DNA of 11,433 nt from Desulfobacteraceae bacterium (GTDB lineage: Bacteria > Desulfobacterota > Desulfobacteria > Desulfobacterales > SURF-7): the NCBI GenBank assembly GCA_030619585.1, contig JAUXBD010000007.1, positions 1 to 11,433 on the forward strand, read 5' to 3'. The notes under the pieces were generated by a model. It worked only from the letters and a program-made list of their open reading frames with translations, was not told the DNA's origin and ran no database searches. Both the position numbers and the translations under genes were made by a program. Position 1 is the stretch's first letter. Each line of letters starts with the position of its first letter. Below are positions 1 to 6,276 of the stretch, piece after piece.

Positions 1-26
1 AGAACGACATGGCTACGATCCGACTT
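1..26 (-). other. Sequencing adapter remnant (DNBSEQ/MGI read-2 type), not genomic
   Basis: Read on the minus strand, this segment starts AAGTCGGATCGTAGCC and continues to the window edge. From memory it matches the DNBSEQ/MGI reverse-read adapter. The adapter boundary coincides with where the SecY reading frame stops making sense: the conserved IILQL segment ends at base 27, and the codons beyond it are not SecY-like. The other end of the window carries the partner adapter, which makes a chance match very unlikely. These bases should be trimmed before annotation. Confidence 0.93.
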
Positions 27-296
27 AAGCTGCAGAATAATTGACGCACTGATATAAGGCATAATCCCCAAAGCAAATACTGACAATCGCTCTAAGGCAC
101 CGCCTGTGAACATATTGAACATGCCCAGCATGCCATCCTTGTAATTGTCAAAAATCCTGGCAAGTGCAGTAGCATCAATGCCCGGTGTGGGCACATGGAC
201 ACCGATACGATAAACCGATAAAAGTGCAAACGTATATAAAAGCTTGTTTTTCAGCTCAGGTATCTTGAAAATGTTTTGGAATCCGTTTGCGGCCAT
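27..296 (-). CDS. secY: Protein translocase subunit SecY, N-terminal fragment (3' end cut by contig edge)
   Basis: SecY forms the membrane channel of the Sec translocon, which moves unfolded proteins across or into the inner membrane. Only the first 90 residues are present, of about 430-440 usual for the family. The start MAANGFQNIFKIPELKNK is the usual cytoplasmic N-terminus. Residues about 18-37 form the first membrane helix, followed by the conserved HVPTPGID loop (34-41). Residues about 56-69 (GMFNMFTGGAL) are the plug region, and 71-90 (FALGIMPYISASIILQL) the start of the second helix. The ATG lies 2 bases after the rplO stop, so translation is probably coupled. Truncation is caused by the adapter at 1-26, not by a mutation. 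SecY as the last gene of the spc cluster is the normal arrangement. Confidence 0.96.
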
Positions 297-298
297 AT

Positions 299-739
299 CT
301 ATTTAACCTCTATGGTTCCTCCCGCAGCTTCCACTTTCTCACGTGCACCACTGCTTACCTTATCAACTATTATCGTAAGCGGACAATTTATATCGCCCTT
401 GCCAAGCACTTTAATTCCGTCACGTTTTCCATTAACAAGCCCCTTTTGTATCAGGGCTTTTTCATCAACAACACTTCCGCTTTCAAACCGTGATAACTCA
501 CCAACGTTTACAATTGCATACTCTTTTTTGAAAATATTGGTAAATCCCCTTTTTGGCAAACGACGATGAATAGGCATCTGGCCACCTTCATAACCAGGCC
601 TCACAGACCCTCCGGACCTGCTGTTCTGCCCCTTGCACCCCCGTCCCGAATATGTTCCTCTGTTGGAACCGTTTCCGCGACCAACACGTTTTGGTGGACG
701 TCGTGATCCTTCTGCCGGTGATAATTCATTAAGTCTCAT
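299..739 (-). CDS. rplO: 50S ribosomal protein L15
   Basis: L15 is a late-assembling protein of the large subunit that contacts 23S rRNA through a long basic N-terminal extension. The 146-residue length is normal. Residues 1-50 carry the family's Gly/Arg-rich stretch (RRPPKRVGRGNGSNRG, then GCKGQNSRSGG), followed by the conserved GGQMPIHRRLPKRGF. The C-terminus ends in REKVEAAGGTIEVK, the L15 signature area. Its ATG lies inside the end of rpmD (11 bases shared, different frame), so it is probably translationally coupled to L30. secY follows 2 bases after its stop. Confidence 0.97.
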   Translation of the reverse strand: MRLNELSPAEGSRRPPKRVGRGNGSNRGTYSGRGCKGQNSRSGGSVRPGYEGGQMPIHRRLPKRGFTNIFKKEYAIVNVGELSRFESGSVVDEKALIQKGLVNGKRDGIKVLGKGDINCPLTIIVDKVSSGAREKVEAAGGTIEVK

Positions 740-923
740 CGCTATTCTCCTCTACCATGACAAGATGAGATACGGCATTAATCATCCCACGAATCGGTGG
801 TGTATCTTTAAGCAAAACAGTTCTGTTCAGCTTGGTCAGCCCCATGCCCCGCAAAACTTTGCGGTGTTTCTCAGGCCTGCCTATCATACTTTTTATAAGA
901 GTAACTTTTAACATCCCAACCAC
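729..923 (-). CDS. rpmD: 50S ribosomal protein L30
   Basis: L30 is a small protein of the large subunit. The core LKVTLIKSMIGRPEKHRKVL followed by GMGLTKLNRTV is typical, as is the approximately 60-residue length. The start is ambiguous. A GTG at 921-923 lies about 7 bases after an AGGGA-type ribosome binding site and gives 64 residues. The ATG at 912-914 gives 61 residues beginning MLKVTLIKS but has poorer spacing. I list the GTG. The gene sits between rpsE (28-base gap) and rplO, whose start it overlaps, as in most spc operons that encode L30. Confidence 0.93.
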   Translation of the reverse strand: MVGMLKVTLIKSMIGRPEKHRKVLRGMGLTKLNRTVLLKDTPPIRGMINAVSHLVMVEENSDET

Positions 924-951
924 TTGCCCTTCCCTTACATAACTTAATTAG

Positions 952-1446
952 TTACATGTCCTGAACGTTTATCCCGCGCCTTTTCGCTACCTGCTCGCGG
1001 CTTTCGAGCTGCTGCAGGCCTTCAATTGTGGCTTTGACAACGTTATGGGGGTTATGCGATCCCATGCATTTTGTTAGAATATTCTGTATCCCAGCTACTT
1101 CAAGCACCGCACGTACCGCACCTCCGGCAATAAGACCGGTACCTTTTGATGCGGGTTTTAAAAGTACCCGTCCTGCGCCGAATTTACCGATCACCTCAAA
1201 TGGGATCGTTCCGTCAGTCATGTGAATTACAGACATCTCTCGTTTTGCTTTTTCAACACCTTTTCTAATGGCTTCTGGCACTTCACCGGCTTTTCCCAAT
1301 CCGCATCCGATGCTTCCTTTTCCGTCACCGACCACTACTATGGCGCTGAAACTGAATCTTCTACCGCCTTTTACAACCTTTGCCACTCTATTAATATGAA
1401 CAACCTTGTCAATTAGTTGATTGTCATCTGTTTCCTGTCTAAACAA
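952..1446 (-). CDS. rpsE: 30S ribosomal protein S5 (TTG start)
   Basis: S5 lies near the decoding centre and mRNA entry side of the small subunit and influences accuracy. The product is 164 residues. An N-terminal double-stranded-RNA-binding domain covers about residues 11-75, with RVAKVVKGGRRFSFSAIVVV and the glycine-rich GDGKGSIGCGLGKAGEVPEAI. The C-terminal domain contains GTGLIAGGAVRAVLE and GSHNPHNVVKATIEGL. The start codon is TTG at 1444-1446, chosen because GGAGG lies 8 bases upstream and the encoded MFRQETDDNQLIDKVV aligns with the family N-terminus. It follows rplR by 34 bases. Confidence 0.96.
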   Translation of the reverse strand: MFRQETDDNQLIDKVVHINRVAKVVKGGRRFSFSAIVVVGDGKGSIGCGLGKAGEVPEAIRKGVEKAKREMSVIHMTDGTIPFEVIGKFGAGRVLLKPASKGTGLIAGGAVRAVLEVAGIQNILTKCMGSHNPHNVVKATIEGLQQLESREQVAKRRGINVQDM

Positions 1447-1480
1447 GGGTTATGCCTCCTTAATCTCTTGAAAAATCCTT

Positions 1481-1849
1481 TTAAAAATCTAAACCCGCCT
1501 CACGGGCACCATCTGAAGCAGCTTTTACACGTCCGTGGTACAAAAACCCGTTACGGTCAAAAACCACTGTCTTTATCCCTTTTTCAATGGCGCGGTCGGC
1601 AACGAGTTTTCCCACAAAATTTGCCTTGGACACCTTGTTTTTAATCTCAGCGTTCTCTTTAACCTTTTTCTCATGGGAAGAGGCGGAAGCTAAAGTTTTT
1701 CCGCATGTGTCATCAATTACCTGGAGGTAAATATGACTCAAGCTCCTGGACACACAAAGCCTGGGGCGCTGGGCGGTTCCTGTTATCTTTTTTCTTATGC
1801 TTCTCTTTCTTTTTAAGTGCGCTTCTCTTTTTTTAACTATTCTGTCCAT
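1481..1849 (-). CDS. rplR: 50S ribosomal protein L18
   Basis: L18 binds 5S rRNA and helps anchor it in the central protuberance with L5. It is 122 residues, a normal length. The basic N-terminus (RKRSIRKKITGTAQRPRLCV) is followed by the conserved SLSHIYLQVIDD core. The C-terminal part reads LVADRAIEKGIKTVVFDRNG and GRVKAASDGAREAGLDF, the best-conserved 5S-contact region. It lies between rplF (26-base gap) and rpsE, as expected for spc. Confidence 0.97.
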   Translation of the reverse strand: MDRIVKKREAHLKRKRSIRKKITGTAQRPRLCVSRSLSHIYLQVIDDTCGKTLASASSHEKKVKENAEIKNKVSKANFVGKLVADRAIEKGIKTVVFDRNGFLYHGRVKAASDGAREAGLDF

Positions 1850-1875
1850 GCTTTTTATTATCCCTGATTTATTAT

Positions 1876-2418
1876 CTATCCTGCTGATGCACCTGTCTTT
1901 CCCGCTTTTTTCTGAATATACTCTTCCGCGTATTTTATACCCTTGCCCTTATACGGTTCGGGTGGCCTTAATCGTCGTATTGACGCTGCAGTATGCCCTA
2001 AAAGCTCCTTGTCTATTCCGGACAGCGTTATTGCGGTCTTTTCTACCTTAGCGGCTATACCCTCGGGAAGATCGAAATTAATAGAATGAGAATAGCCAAG
2101 GTTCAATACCAAAGTTTTCCCCTTTAGTTCAACACGATAGCCTATTCCGTTTATCTCAAGGCCCCGTTCAAATCCCTTGGAAACACCGGTAACCATGTTT
2201 GCCACAAGAGCCCGGGTAAGTCCCTGAAAAGCCCGGGTCTTGCGATCGTAACCATCTATCATTACCGTAAGGTTTCCATCTTCTATCTTAATATCCACAA
2301 TCGGATGAACCGTTCTTGTCAGGGTTCCCTTTTCTCCCTGTACGGTAATAATTCTGTCCTTATAAGTTATTTTTATCTTATCAGGTATTGGAATCGGTTT
2401 TTTGCCTACTCGAGACAT
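1876..2418 (-). CDS. rplF: 50S ribosomal protein L6
   Basis: L6 sits at the base of the stalk near the factor-binding site of the large subunit and contacts the sarcin-ricin loop. It is 180 residues with the two duplicated domains of the family. It opens with MSRVGKKPIPIPDKI and ends with the family signature LRPPEPYKGKGIKYAEEYI, then a short basic tail (KKAGKTGASAG). The mid region contains FQGLTRALVANMVTGVSKGF. It lies 15 bases downstream of rpsH and upstream of rplR, with the same order as in E. coli. Confidence 0.97.
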   Translation of the reverse strand: MSRVGKKPIPIPDKIKITYKDRIITVQGEKGTLTRTVHPIVDIKIEDGNLTVMIDGYDRKTRAFQGLTRALVANMVTGVSKGFERGLEINGIGYRVELKGKTLVLNLGYSHSINFDLPEGIAAKVEKTAITLSGIDKELLGHTAASIRRLRPPEPYKGKGIKYAEEYIQKKAGKTGASAG

Positions 2419-2433
2419 TATTAACTCCCCTTG

Positions 2434-2832
2434 CTACCAAAGATTGCAGAGAATCTCTCCGCCTACTTTTTCCCTTATGGCCTGTTTGTCCGTCATTATC
2501 CCCTTGGAGGTGGACAAGATAGAAATTCCCATGCCGTTTAATACAGGCTTTATATCCTTACCCTTCACATATACTCTTCTGCTTGTTTTGCTGCATCGTT
2601 CAATGCCAAAAATCACGTGCTGATTTTTGTCAGTATACTTGAGATAAACCCTCAAGATACCCTGCTTCCCGTCTTTTATAGATTTGTAGTTCTTTATATA
2701 TCCCTGAGCCTGCAAAACCCTTGCAATTTCAGTTTTTATTTTAGCACCGGGAATATCAACCTTAACAAATTTTGCCTTTCCCCCGTTACGTATTCTGGTC
2801 AGCATGTCCGCAATTGGATCACTAATCGCCAT
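2434..2832 (-). CDS. rpsH: 30S ribosomal protein S8
   Basis: S8 binds helix 21 of 16S rRNA early in small-subunit assembly. In E. coli it also represses the spc operon by binding the mRNA around the rplE start. The product is 132 residues. It begins MAISDPIADMLTRIRNG and has the C-terminal signature GMGISILSTSKGIMTDKQAI with a closing GGEILCNLW. A GGAG lies just upstream of the ATG. Its upstream spacer from rpsN is 112 bases, the longest in the window. A candidate target for its own regulation is seen upstream of rplE at 3782-3816. Confidence 0.97.
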   Translation of the reverse strand: MAISDPIADMLTRIRNGGKAKFVKVDIPGAKIKTEIARVLQAQGYIKNYKSIKDGKQGILRVYLKYTDKNQHVIFGIERCSKTSRRVYVKGKDIKPVLNGMGISILSTSKGIMTDKQAIREKVGGEILCNLW

Positions 2833-2847
2833 TTTGGTTCTCCGTTA

Positions 2848-2922
2848 TTAATCCTTAATATCTCTAATTTTTTGTGCACTGTCTTTGGAAAGTACTTTTT
2901 TTATCTCTTTTTTAATTTTCAT
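2848..2922 (-). CDS. Possible 24-residue lysine-rich small ORF in the rpsN-rpsH spacer (unproven)
   Basis: In the 112-base spacer between rpsN and rpsH, an ATG opens a 24-codon frame beginning MKIKKEIKKVLSKD. It ends in TAA just before the rpsH ribosome binding site and fills most of the spacer. I see no good Shine-Dalgarno at normal distance: the nearest AAGG is about 18 bases away. The high lysine content is what AT-rich DNA gives by chance. I do not recognise the peptide. It could also be plain spacer, or a remnant without function. Confidence 0.15.
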   Translation of the reverse strand: MKIKKEIKKVLSKDSAQKIRDIKD

Positions 2923-2944
2923 TGTATGAAACTAAAAGACCTTT

Positions 2945-3130
2945 TTACCAACTGGATTTTGTTACACCAGGCAAAAGGCCATTCGATGCAAGATCTCTAA
3001 AACATATTCTGCAAATCCCGAACTTTCTGAGAAACGCTCTTGGTCGCCCACACAAAGGGCACCTGTTGTATGCCCTGACATTAAACTTGGGTTTTCTTTT
3101 AGCTTTCACTTTTAGCGATTTTTTTGCCAA
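2945..3130 (-). CDS. rpsN: 30S ribosomal protein S14, zinc-binding (type Z) form, TTG start
   Basis: S14 is a small protein in the head of the 30S subunit. This is the short, 61-residue form with four cysteines at 24, 27, 40 and 43 (RCPLCGRPRAF and GICRICFRDLA), which bind zinc, and the conserved C-terminus ASNGLLPGVTKSSW. The start is TTG at 3128-3130, with AAGGAGG ending 5 bases upstream. The ATG overlapping this site is in another frame and does not give S14. The spacer to rplE upstream is 101 bases, unusually long for the cluster. The position between rplE and rpsH is canonical. Confidence 0.96.
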   Translation of the reverse strand: MAKKSLKVKAKRKPKFNVRAYNRCPLCGRPRAFLRKFGICRICFRDLASNGLLPGVTKSSW

Positions 3131-3186
3131 ATCATCCTCCTTATCAGCTTCCCGTGGATTACGGAACCTTCTATTTTAGGACCGTC

Positions 3187-3211
3187 TTTTCCAGAACAGT
3201 TTTTCCAGAAC
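3187..3211 (-). repeat. Short direct repeat in the rplE-rpsN spacer
   Basis: On the plus strand the 11-base word TTTTCCAGAAC occurs at 3187-3197 and again at 3201-3211, a 14-base period, within the 101-base spacer between rplE and rpsN. On the transcript this reads as two GUUCUGGAAAA copies. I do not recognise it as a known protein-binding site. It may be a small slippage duplication that lengthened the spacer. Confidence 0.5.
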
Positions 3212-3231
3212 CGGGGAAACAGACAACATCA

Positions 3232-3771
3232 TCAGTTTCTGAAGGGCATGCCCAAAAGTTTTAGAAGCATCTTGCCCTCTTTATTGTTTTTAGCTGTGGT
3301 AACGATTGTTACATTTAACCCTTTTATCTTGTCAATTTTATCATACTCGATTTCCGGGAAAATAATCTGTTCCCTTATACCGATGGTATAATTTCCGTGC
3401 CCATCAAGGGCTTTGGCAGATAACCCTCTGAAGTCACGAACACGGGGAAGTGCCACATTAACCAGTTTATTGTAAAAATCATACATCCGATTTCGCCTGA
3501 GAGTAACCATGCAGCCTATGGGTTGCCCTTCCCTGAGCTTAAAAGCGGCAATTGACTTTTTTGCGCGTCTGATCACCGGTTTTTGCCCGGAAATTATTTT
3601 TAGTTCCTCAACAGCAGCATCAAGAAGCTTAATATTCTGATTAGCCTCACCTACTCCCATGTTTAATACTATCTTATCAAGCCTCGGGACCTGCATGGTA
3701 CTTTTAAAATTAAAATTTTCTATTAGCTTGGGCACGACTTCTTTTTCATAATATGTTTTTAGCTGTGACAT
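3232..3771 (-). CDS. rplE: 50S ribosomal protein L5
   Basis: L5 binds 5S rRNA and contacts the P-site tRNA elbow in the central protuberance. The start chosen at 3769-3771 gives 179 residues, the usual family length, beginning MSQLKTYYEKEVVPKL. GGAGG lies 5 bases upstream. A GTG further up (3805-3807) would add 12 non-conserved residues and run through the hairpin described at 3782-3801, so it is rejected. Conserved segments are VPRLDKIVLNMGVGEA, GQKPVIRRAKKSIAAFKLREG, the LPRVRDFRGL loop and the C-terminal GMPF. In E. coli the corresponding start region is where S8 represses the operon. Confidence 0.96.
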   Translation of the reverse strand: MSQLKTYYEKEVVPKLIENFNFKSTMQVPRLDKIVLNMGVGEANQNIKLLDAAVEELKIISGQKPVIRRAKKSIAAFKLREGQPIGCMVTLRRNRMYDFYNKLVNVALPRVRDFRGLSAKALDGHGNYTIGIREQIIFPEIEYDKIDKIKGLNVTIVTTAKNNKEGKMLLKLLGMPFRN

Positions 3772-3781
3772 TCTTTCCTCC

Positions 3782-3816
3782 GGCATATCATCTAATATGC
3801 CAATCACGAAAATCGT
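3782..3816 (-). promoter_or_regulatory. Tandem hairpins before the rplE ribosome binding site, candidate S8 operator
   Basis: On the transcript strand, GGCATAT-TAGATG-ATATGCC forms a perfect 7-base-pair stem with a 6-base loop (3801 down to 3782). A smaller ACGA-TTT-TCGT stem lies just before it (3816-3806). The larger stem ends one base before the GAGG core of the rplE Shine-Dalgarno, so it could affect L5 translation. In E. coli, S8 binds the spc mRNA at this point. I cannot show that the loop matches the S8-binding core of helix 21, so the regulator is inference; the stem itself is visible. Confidence 0.5.
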
Positions 3817-3856
3817 ATTTCAAACTTAAGCTGCATTAATATAAATGTTTTGTTAG

Positions 3857-4186
3857 TTAAACGTCTATTACCTCGTTACACTTCCTGCAGGACCTTACCT
3901 TTTTCCCATCTTCAAGAATCTGGAACTTGATACGCGCAGGAGCCAAACATTTATTGCACATCAACATAACATTGGACCAGTGAACCGGGGATTCCTTCTC
4001 AACAATTCCCCCCTGCCTGTTTTTGGCATTGGGTTTTACATGGCATTTTACAATGTTGATATTCTCAACAACAATCCGGTTTTTCTTTCTAACCACATTT
4101 AGGACTTTGCCAATTTTACCTCTATCCTTCCCTGAGATAACTTTTACCTTATCGTCCTTTTTTATATAGCATTTGTCACTTATCAT
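3857..4186 (-). CDS. rplX: 50S ribosomal protein L24 with four-cysteine tail
   Basis: L24 is an early assembly initiator of the large subunit and lies near the exit of the peptide tunnel. The start at 4184-4186 gives 109 residues beginning MISDKCYIKKDDKVKVISG, with GGAG 9 bases upstream. Upstream GTG and ATG codons would add a few unconserved residues. The KOW motif is at about residues 13-40 (GKDRGKIGKVLNVVRKKNRI). The C-terminal region has Cys77, Cys80, Cys100 and Cys103 (CNKC and CRKC), a probable zinc ribbon seen in many non-enterobacterial L24 proteins. It lies between rplN and rplE. Confidence 0.95.
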   Translation of the reverse strand: MISDKCYIKKDDKVKVISGKDRGKIGKVLNVVRKKNRIVVENINIVKCHVKPNAKNRQGGIVEKESPVHWSNVMLMCNKCLAPARIKFQILEDGKKVRSCRKCNEVIDV

Positions 4187-4213
4187 AAGGATCATCTCCA
4201 CTGGCTGTAATCG

Positions 4214-4582
4214 CTATAGAACCTCTGGGGCAAGGGAAATTATCTTCATATATTTCTTTGCCCTAAGCTCCCTTGCAACAGGACCAAATATACGGGTACC
4301 AAGCGGTTCCATGTTGTCTGCAAGCAAAACAGCCGAATTATCGTCAAACCTGATGAAAGAACCATCAGGTCTACTAATCTCTTTTTTTGTCCGAACCACA
4401 ACAGCCTTCAAGACATCACCTTTTTTGACTTTGGAATTCGGGATAGCTTCCTTGACAGATACGACTATAACATCACCAATACTTGCGTATCGCCTTCTGG
4501 ATCCTCCCAGAACTTTTATACAGTATACCTCTCTGGCACCCGAATTGTCGGCAACCTTCAATCTCGTTTCTGACTGAATCAT
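4214..4582 (-). CDS. rplN: 50S ribosomal protein L14
   Basis: L14 sits on the subunit interface and takes part in bridges with 16S rRNA. The product is 122 residues, exactly the usual length. It begins MIQSETRLKVADNSGAREV and carries the conserved core GDVIVVSVKEAIPNSKVKKG. The C-terminal half reads FDDNSAVLLADNMEPLGTRI and ends in KIISLAPEVL. AGGA-type sites precede the ATG. It starts 13 bases after rpsQ and heads the spc block here. Confidence 0.97.
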   Translation of the reverse strand: MIQSETRLKVADNSGAREVYCIKVLGGSRRRYASIGDVIVVSVKEAIPNSKVKKGDVLKAVVVRTKKEISRPDGSFIRFDDNSAVLLADNMEPLGTRIFGPVARELRAKKYMKIISLAPEVL

Positions 4583-4595
4583 CTTTTCCTATCCT

Positions 4596-4859
4596 TTATG
4601 CTGACACAGCTTTTTCAACAATACTGCTAACGCGCCAACGTTTCATTTTGCTTAAGGGTTTTGATTCTGTAATTAAAACCCTGTCGCCGATCTGGCAGAT
4701 GTTCTTATCATCGTGGGCGGAAAACTTGGTTTGTCTTTTTATATACTTTTTATAAAGTTTATGTTTCACCAATCTTTCAACCTTGACAACAACGGTCTTA
4801 TCCATTTTGTCACTTACGACCATTCCTGTTAATTGTCTCTTCTTCCCTCGCTCTTTCAT
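4596..4859 (-). CDS. rpsQ: 30S ribosomal protein S17
   Basis: S17 is a primary 16S rRNA-binding protein of the small subunit with an OB fold. It is 87 residues. Characteristic segments are LTGMVVSDKMDKTVVVKVER, then HDDKNICQIGDRVLITESKPLSKMKRW, the family signature. The Shine-Dalgarno is weak: only GAGA a few bases before the ATG, in a strongly A-rich 80-base spacer after rpmC. Initiation may therefore depend on the unstructured A-rich leader or on coupling. Confidence 0.96.
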   Translation of the reverse strand: MKERGKKRQLTGMVVSDKMDKTVVVKVERLVKHKLYKKYIKRQTKFSAHDDKNICQIGDRVLITESKPLSKMKRWRVSSIVEKAVSA

Positions 4860-4939
4860 ACTGTCTCTATTTTATTTTGTTTTAGTTTTTCTGTTTTATT
4901 CTCTTTTTTAGTGTTTCCCTTTGCCGGCCTGCTTCTATT

Positions 4940-5128
4940 TTATGCCTGTTTCTCTTTTATAATGGTCTTGATTCTGGCAATATCTTTTCTTGTCTGGGAC
5001 AGGGTAACCGGATTCTCAAGCTGGCCTGTTTCATGCTGAAAGCGCAGATTAAAATAAGCCTCTTTTAAATCGATCGCCTTCTTTTGCATCTCTTCAAGGC
5101 TCATCTCTCTGACCTTACTTGCCTTCAT
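4940..5128 (-). CDS. rpmC: 50S ribosomal protein L29
   Basis: L29 is a small helical hairpin protein at the peptide tunnel exit, next to L23. It forms part of the docking site for trigger factor and the signal recognition particle. The product is 62 residues, with MKASKVREMSLEEMQKKAID, the conserved LRFQHETGQLENP and RKDIARIKTIIKEK. The ATG shares one base with the rplP stop (TAATG), which implies translational coupling. The order rplP-rpmC-rpsQ is the standard one. Confidence 0.96.
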   Translation of the reverse strand: MKASKVREMSLEEMQKKAIDLKEAYFNLRFQHETGQLENPVTLSQTRKDIARIKTIIKEKQA

Positions 5129-5541
5129 TACGCATTACCCCTCTCAATAAATTTTGTTTTAACCGATAGCTTATGAGCGGCAAGCCGGAGAGCTTCCATT
5201 GCCAACTCCCTTGGTACGCCATCCATCTCATAAATAATCCTACCGGGTTTAATAATTGCTCCCCAACCTTCCGTGGGTCCTTTACCTTTACCCATCCTCA
5301 CCTCTGCAGGTTTCTTAGTAAAAGGCTTGTCCGGAAAGATTCTTATCCACAGCTTGCCGCCCCTTTTAACATGGCGTGTCATGGCAATACGCGCAGCTTC
5401 TATCTGCTTTGAGGTTATCATGCCGCATTCAGTTGCTTGCAGTCCGAACTCTCCAAATGTAAGGTCAGATCCCCTATAGGCCATCCCTTTCATTCTTCCT
5501 CTTTGCCGTTTTCTATATTTAACCTTCTTAGGACTCAGCAT
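5128..5541 (-). CDS. rplP: 50S ribosomal protein L16
   Basis: L16 lies near the A-site tRNA and the base of the central protuberance and is needed for late large-subunit maturation. The product is 137 residues. It begins MLSPKKVKYRKRQRGRMKG and contains TECGMITSKQIEAARIAMTR and the signature EVRMGKGKG, with the arginine at about residue 82. That arginine matches the one hydroxylated in E. coli L16. AGGAG is 9 bases upstream of the ATG. rpsC precedes it by 75 bases, and rpmC overlaps its stop by one base. Confidence 0.97.
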   Translation of the reverse strand: MLSPKKVKYRKRQRGRMKGMAYRGSDLTFGEFGLQATECGMITSKQIEAARIAMTRHVKRGGKLWIRIFPDKPFTKKPAEVRMGKGKGPTEGWGAIIKPGRIIYEMDGVPRELAMEALRLAAHKLSVKTKFIERGNA

Positions 5542-5616
5542 GTCCGGTATCTCCTATCTATAATTCAAACACCTGTGCATATAACCAAGTAAATCGCCTA
5601 TGTTAATGGCTTTTGA

Positions 5617-6261
5617 TCAAATTTCAGGTTTCTCTTTTTTTAAAATCTCACCTTTGAATATGAACACCTTGACCCCTATCAAACCATAGGTGGTCTTTGC
5701 TTCAGTAAAACCGTAATCAATGTCCGCCCTCAAAGTATGAAGCGGTATTCTACCCTCTTTGTACCATTCGGTTCTTGCCATTTCAGCACCGCCAAGACGA
5801 CCGGCACAGATAATTTTCACGCCAGAGGCACCAAACCTCATAGATGATGATACTCCTCGTTTCATGGCCCTTCTGAAGGCAACCCTTCTTAGCAACTGGT
5901 TTGCAACATTTTCAGCCACAAGCTGGGCATCTATTTCAGGTTTTCTTACCTCTTGAATATCAATAAGGACCTCTTTGGATATCAATTTGGTCAACTCATT
6001 TTTCAGCACTTCAATTTCAGCACCTTTCTTGCCGATGACAATGCCGGGCCTGGCTGTAAATATTCTAACCCTTATTCTCTTGGCAGATCTCTCGATCTCC
6101 ACTTTGGAGATGCCTGCATGAAAAAGCTTTTTCTTGATAAACTTTCTAATCGTATGATCTTCAAATATAAAATCAGCATAGTTCTTATTAGAATACCATC
6201 GCGAATCCCATGTTTTAACAATACCCAATCTCATTCCTATTGGATTTACTTTCTGGCCCAA
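5617..6261 (-). CDS. rpsC: 30S ribosomal protein S3 (TTG start)
   Basis: S3 lines the mRNA entry tunnel of the 30S head and has helicase-related contacts with S4 and S5. The product is 214 residues. It begins MGQKVNPIGMRLGIVK, and the KH domain shows GKKG at residues 77-80 (IVIGKKGAEIEVLK). The C-terminal domain carries CAGRLGGAEMARTEWYKEGR and HTLRADIDYGFTEAKTTYG. The start is TTG at 6259-6261, with GGAGG about 7 bases upstream and the invariant GQKVNP directly after it. It follows rplV by 15 bases. Confidence 0.97.
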   Translation of the reverse strand: MGQKVNPIGMRLGIVKTWDSRWYSNKNYADFIFEDHTIRKFIKKKLFHAGISKVEIERSAKRIRVRIFTARPGIVIGKKGAEIEVLKNELTKLISKEVLIDIQEVRKPEIDAQLVAENVANQLLRRVAFRRAMKRGVSSSMRFGASGVKIICAGRLGGAEMARTEWYKEGRIPLHTLRADIDYGFTEAKTTYGLIGVKVFIFKGEILKKEKPEI

Positions 6262-6276
6262 AGGGTACCCTCCTTT

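Noticed and set aside
19..32. A 14-base sequence (TCCGACTTAAGCTG) at the left end that recurs inverted at 11396-11409, resembling terminal inverted repeats of a mobile element.
   Set aside because: Eight of the 14 bases are the shared tail of the two sequencing adapters. The remaining six are genuine secY and rpsG codons that fit the protein families. There is no transposase or target duplication.
3772..3807. A 12-residue extension of L5 from an upstream GTG.
   Set aside because: The ATG at 3771 has an ideal Shine-Dalgarno and gives the standard 179-residue protein; the extra residues are not family-like.
4173..4577. Plus-strand open frame of 134 codons opposite rplN, and many similar frames along the window.
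   Set aside because: They lie antisense to well-conserved ribosomal protein genes, have no family-like sequence or consistent ribosome binding sites, and are expected shadows of the real frames.
4860..4939. A-rich 80-base spacer between rpmC and rpsQ, examined as a possible promoter or terminator.
   Set aside because: There is no convincing -35/-10 pair and no GC stem with a T-run on the operon strand. It looks like simple AT-rich leader sequence.
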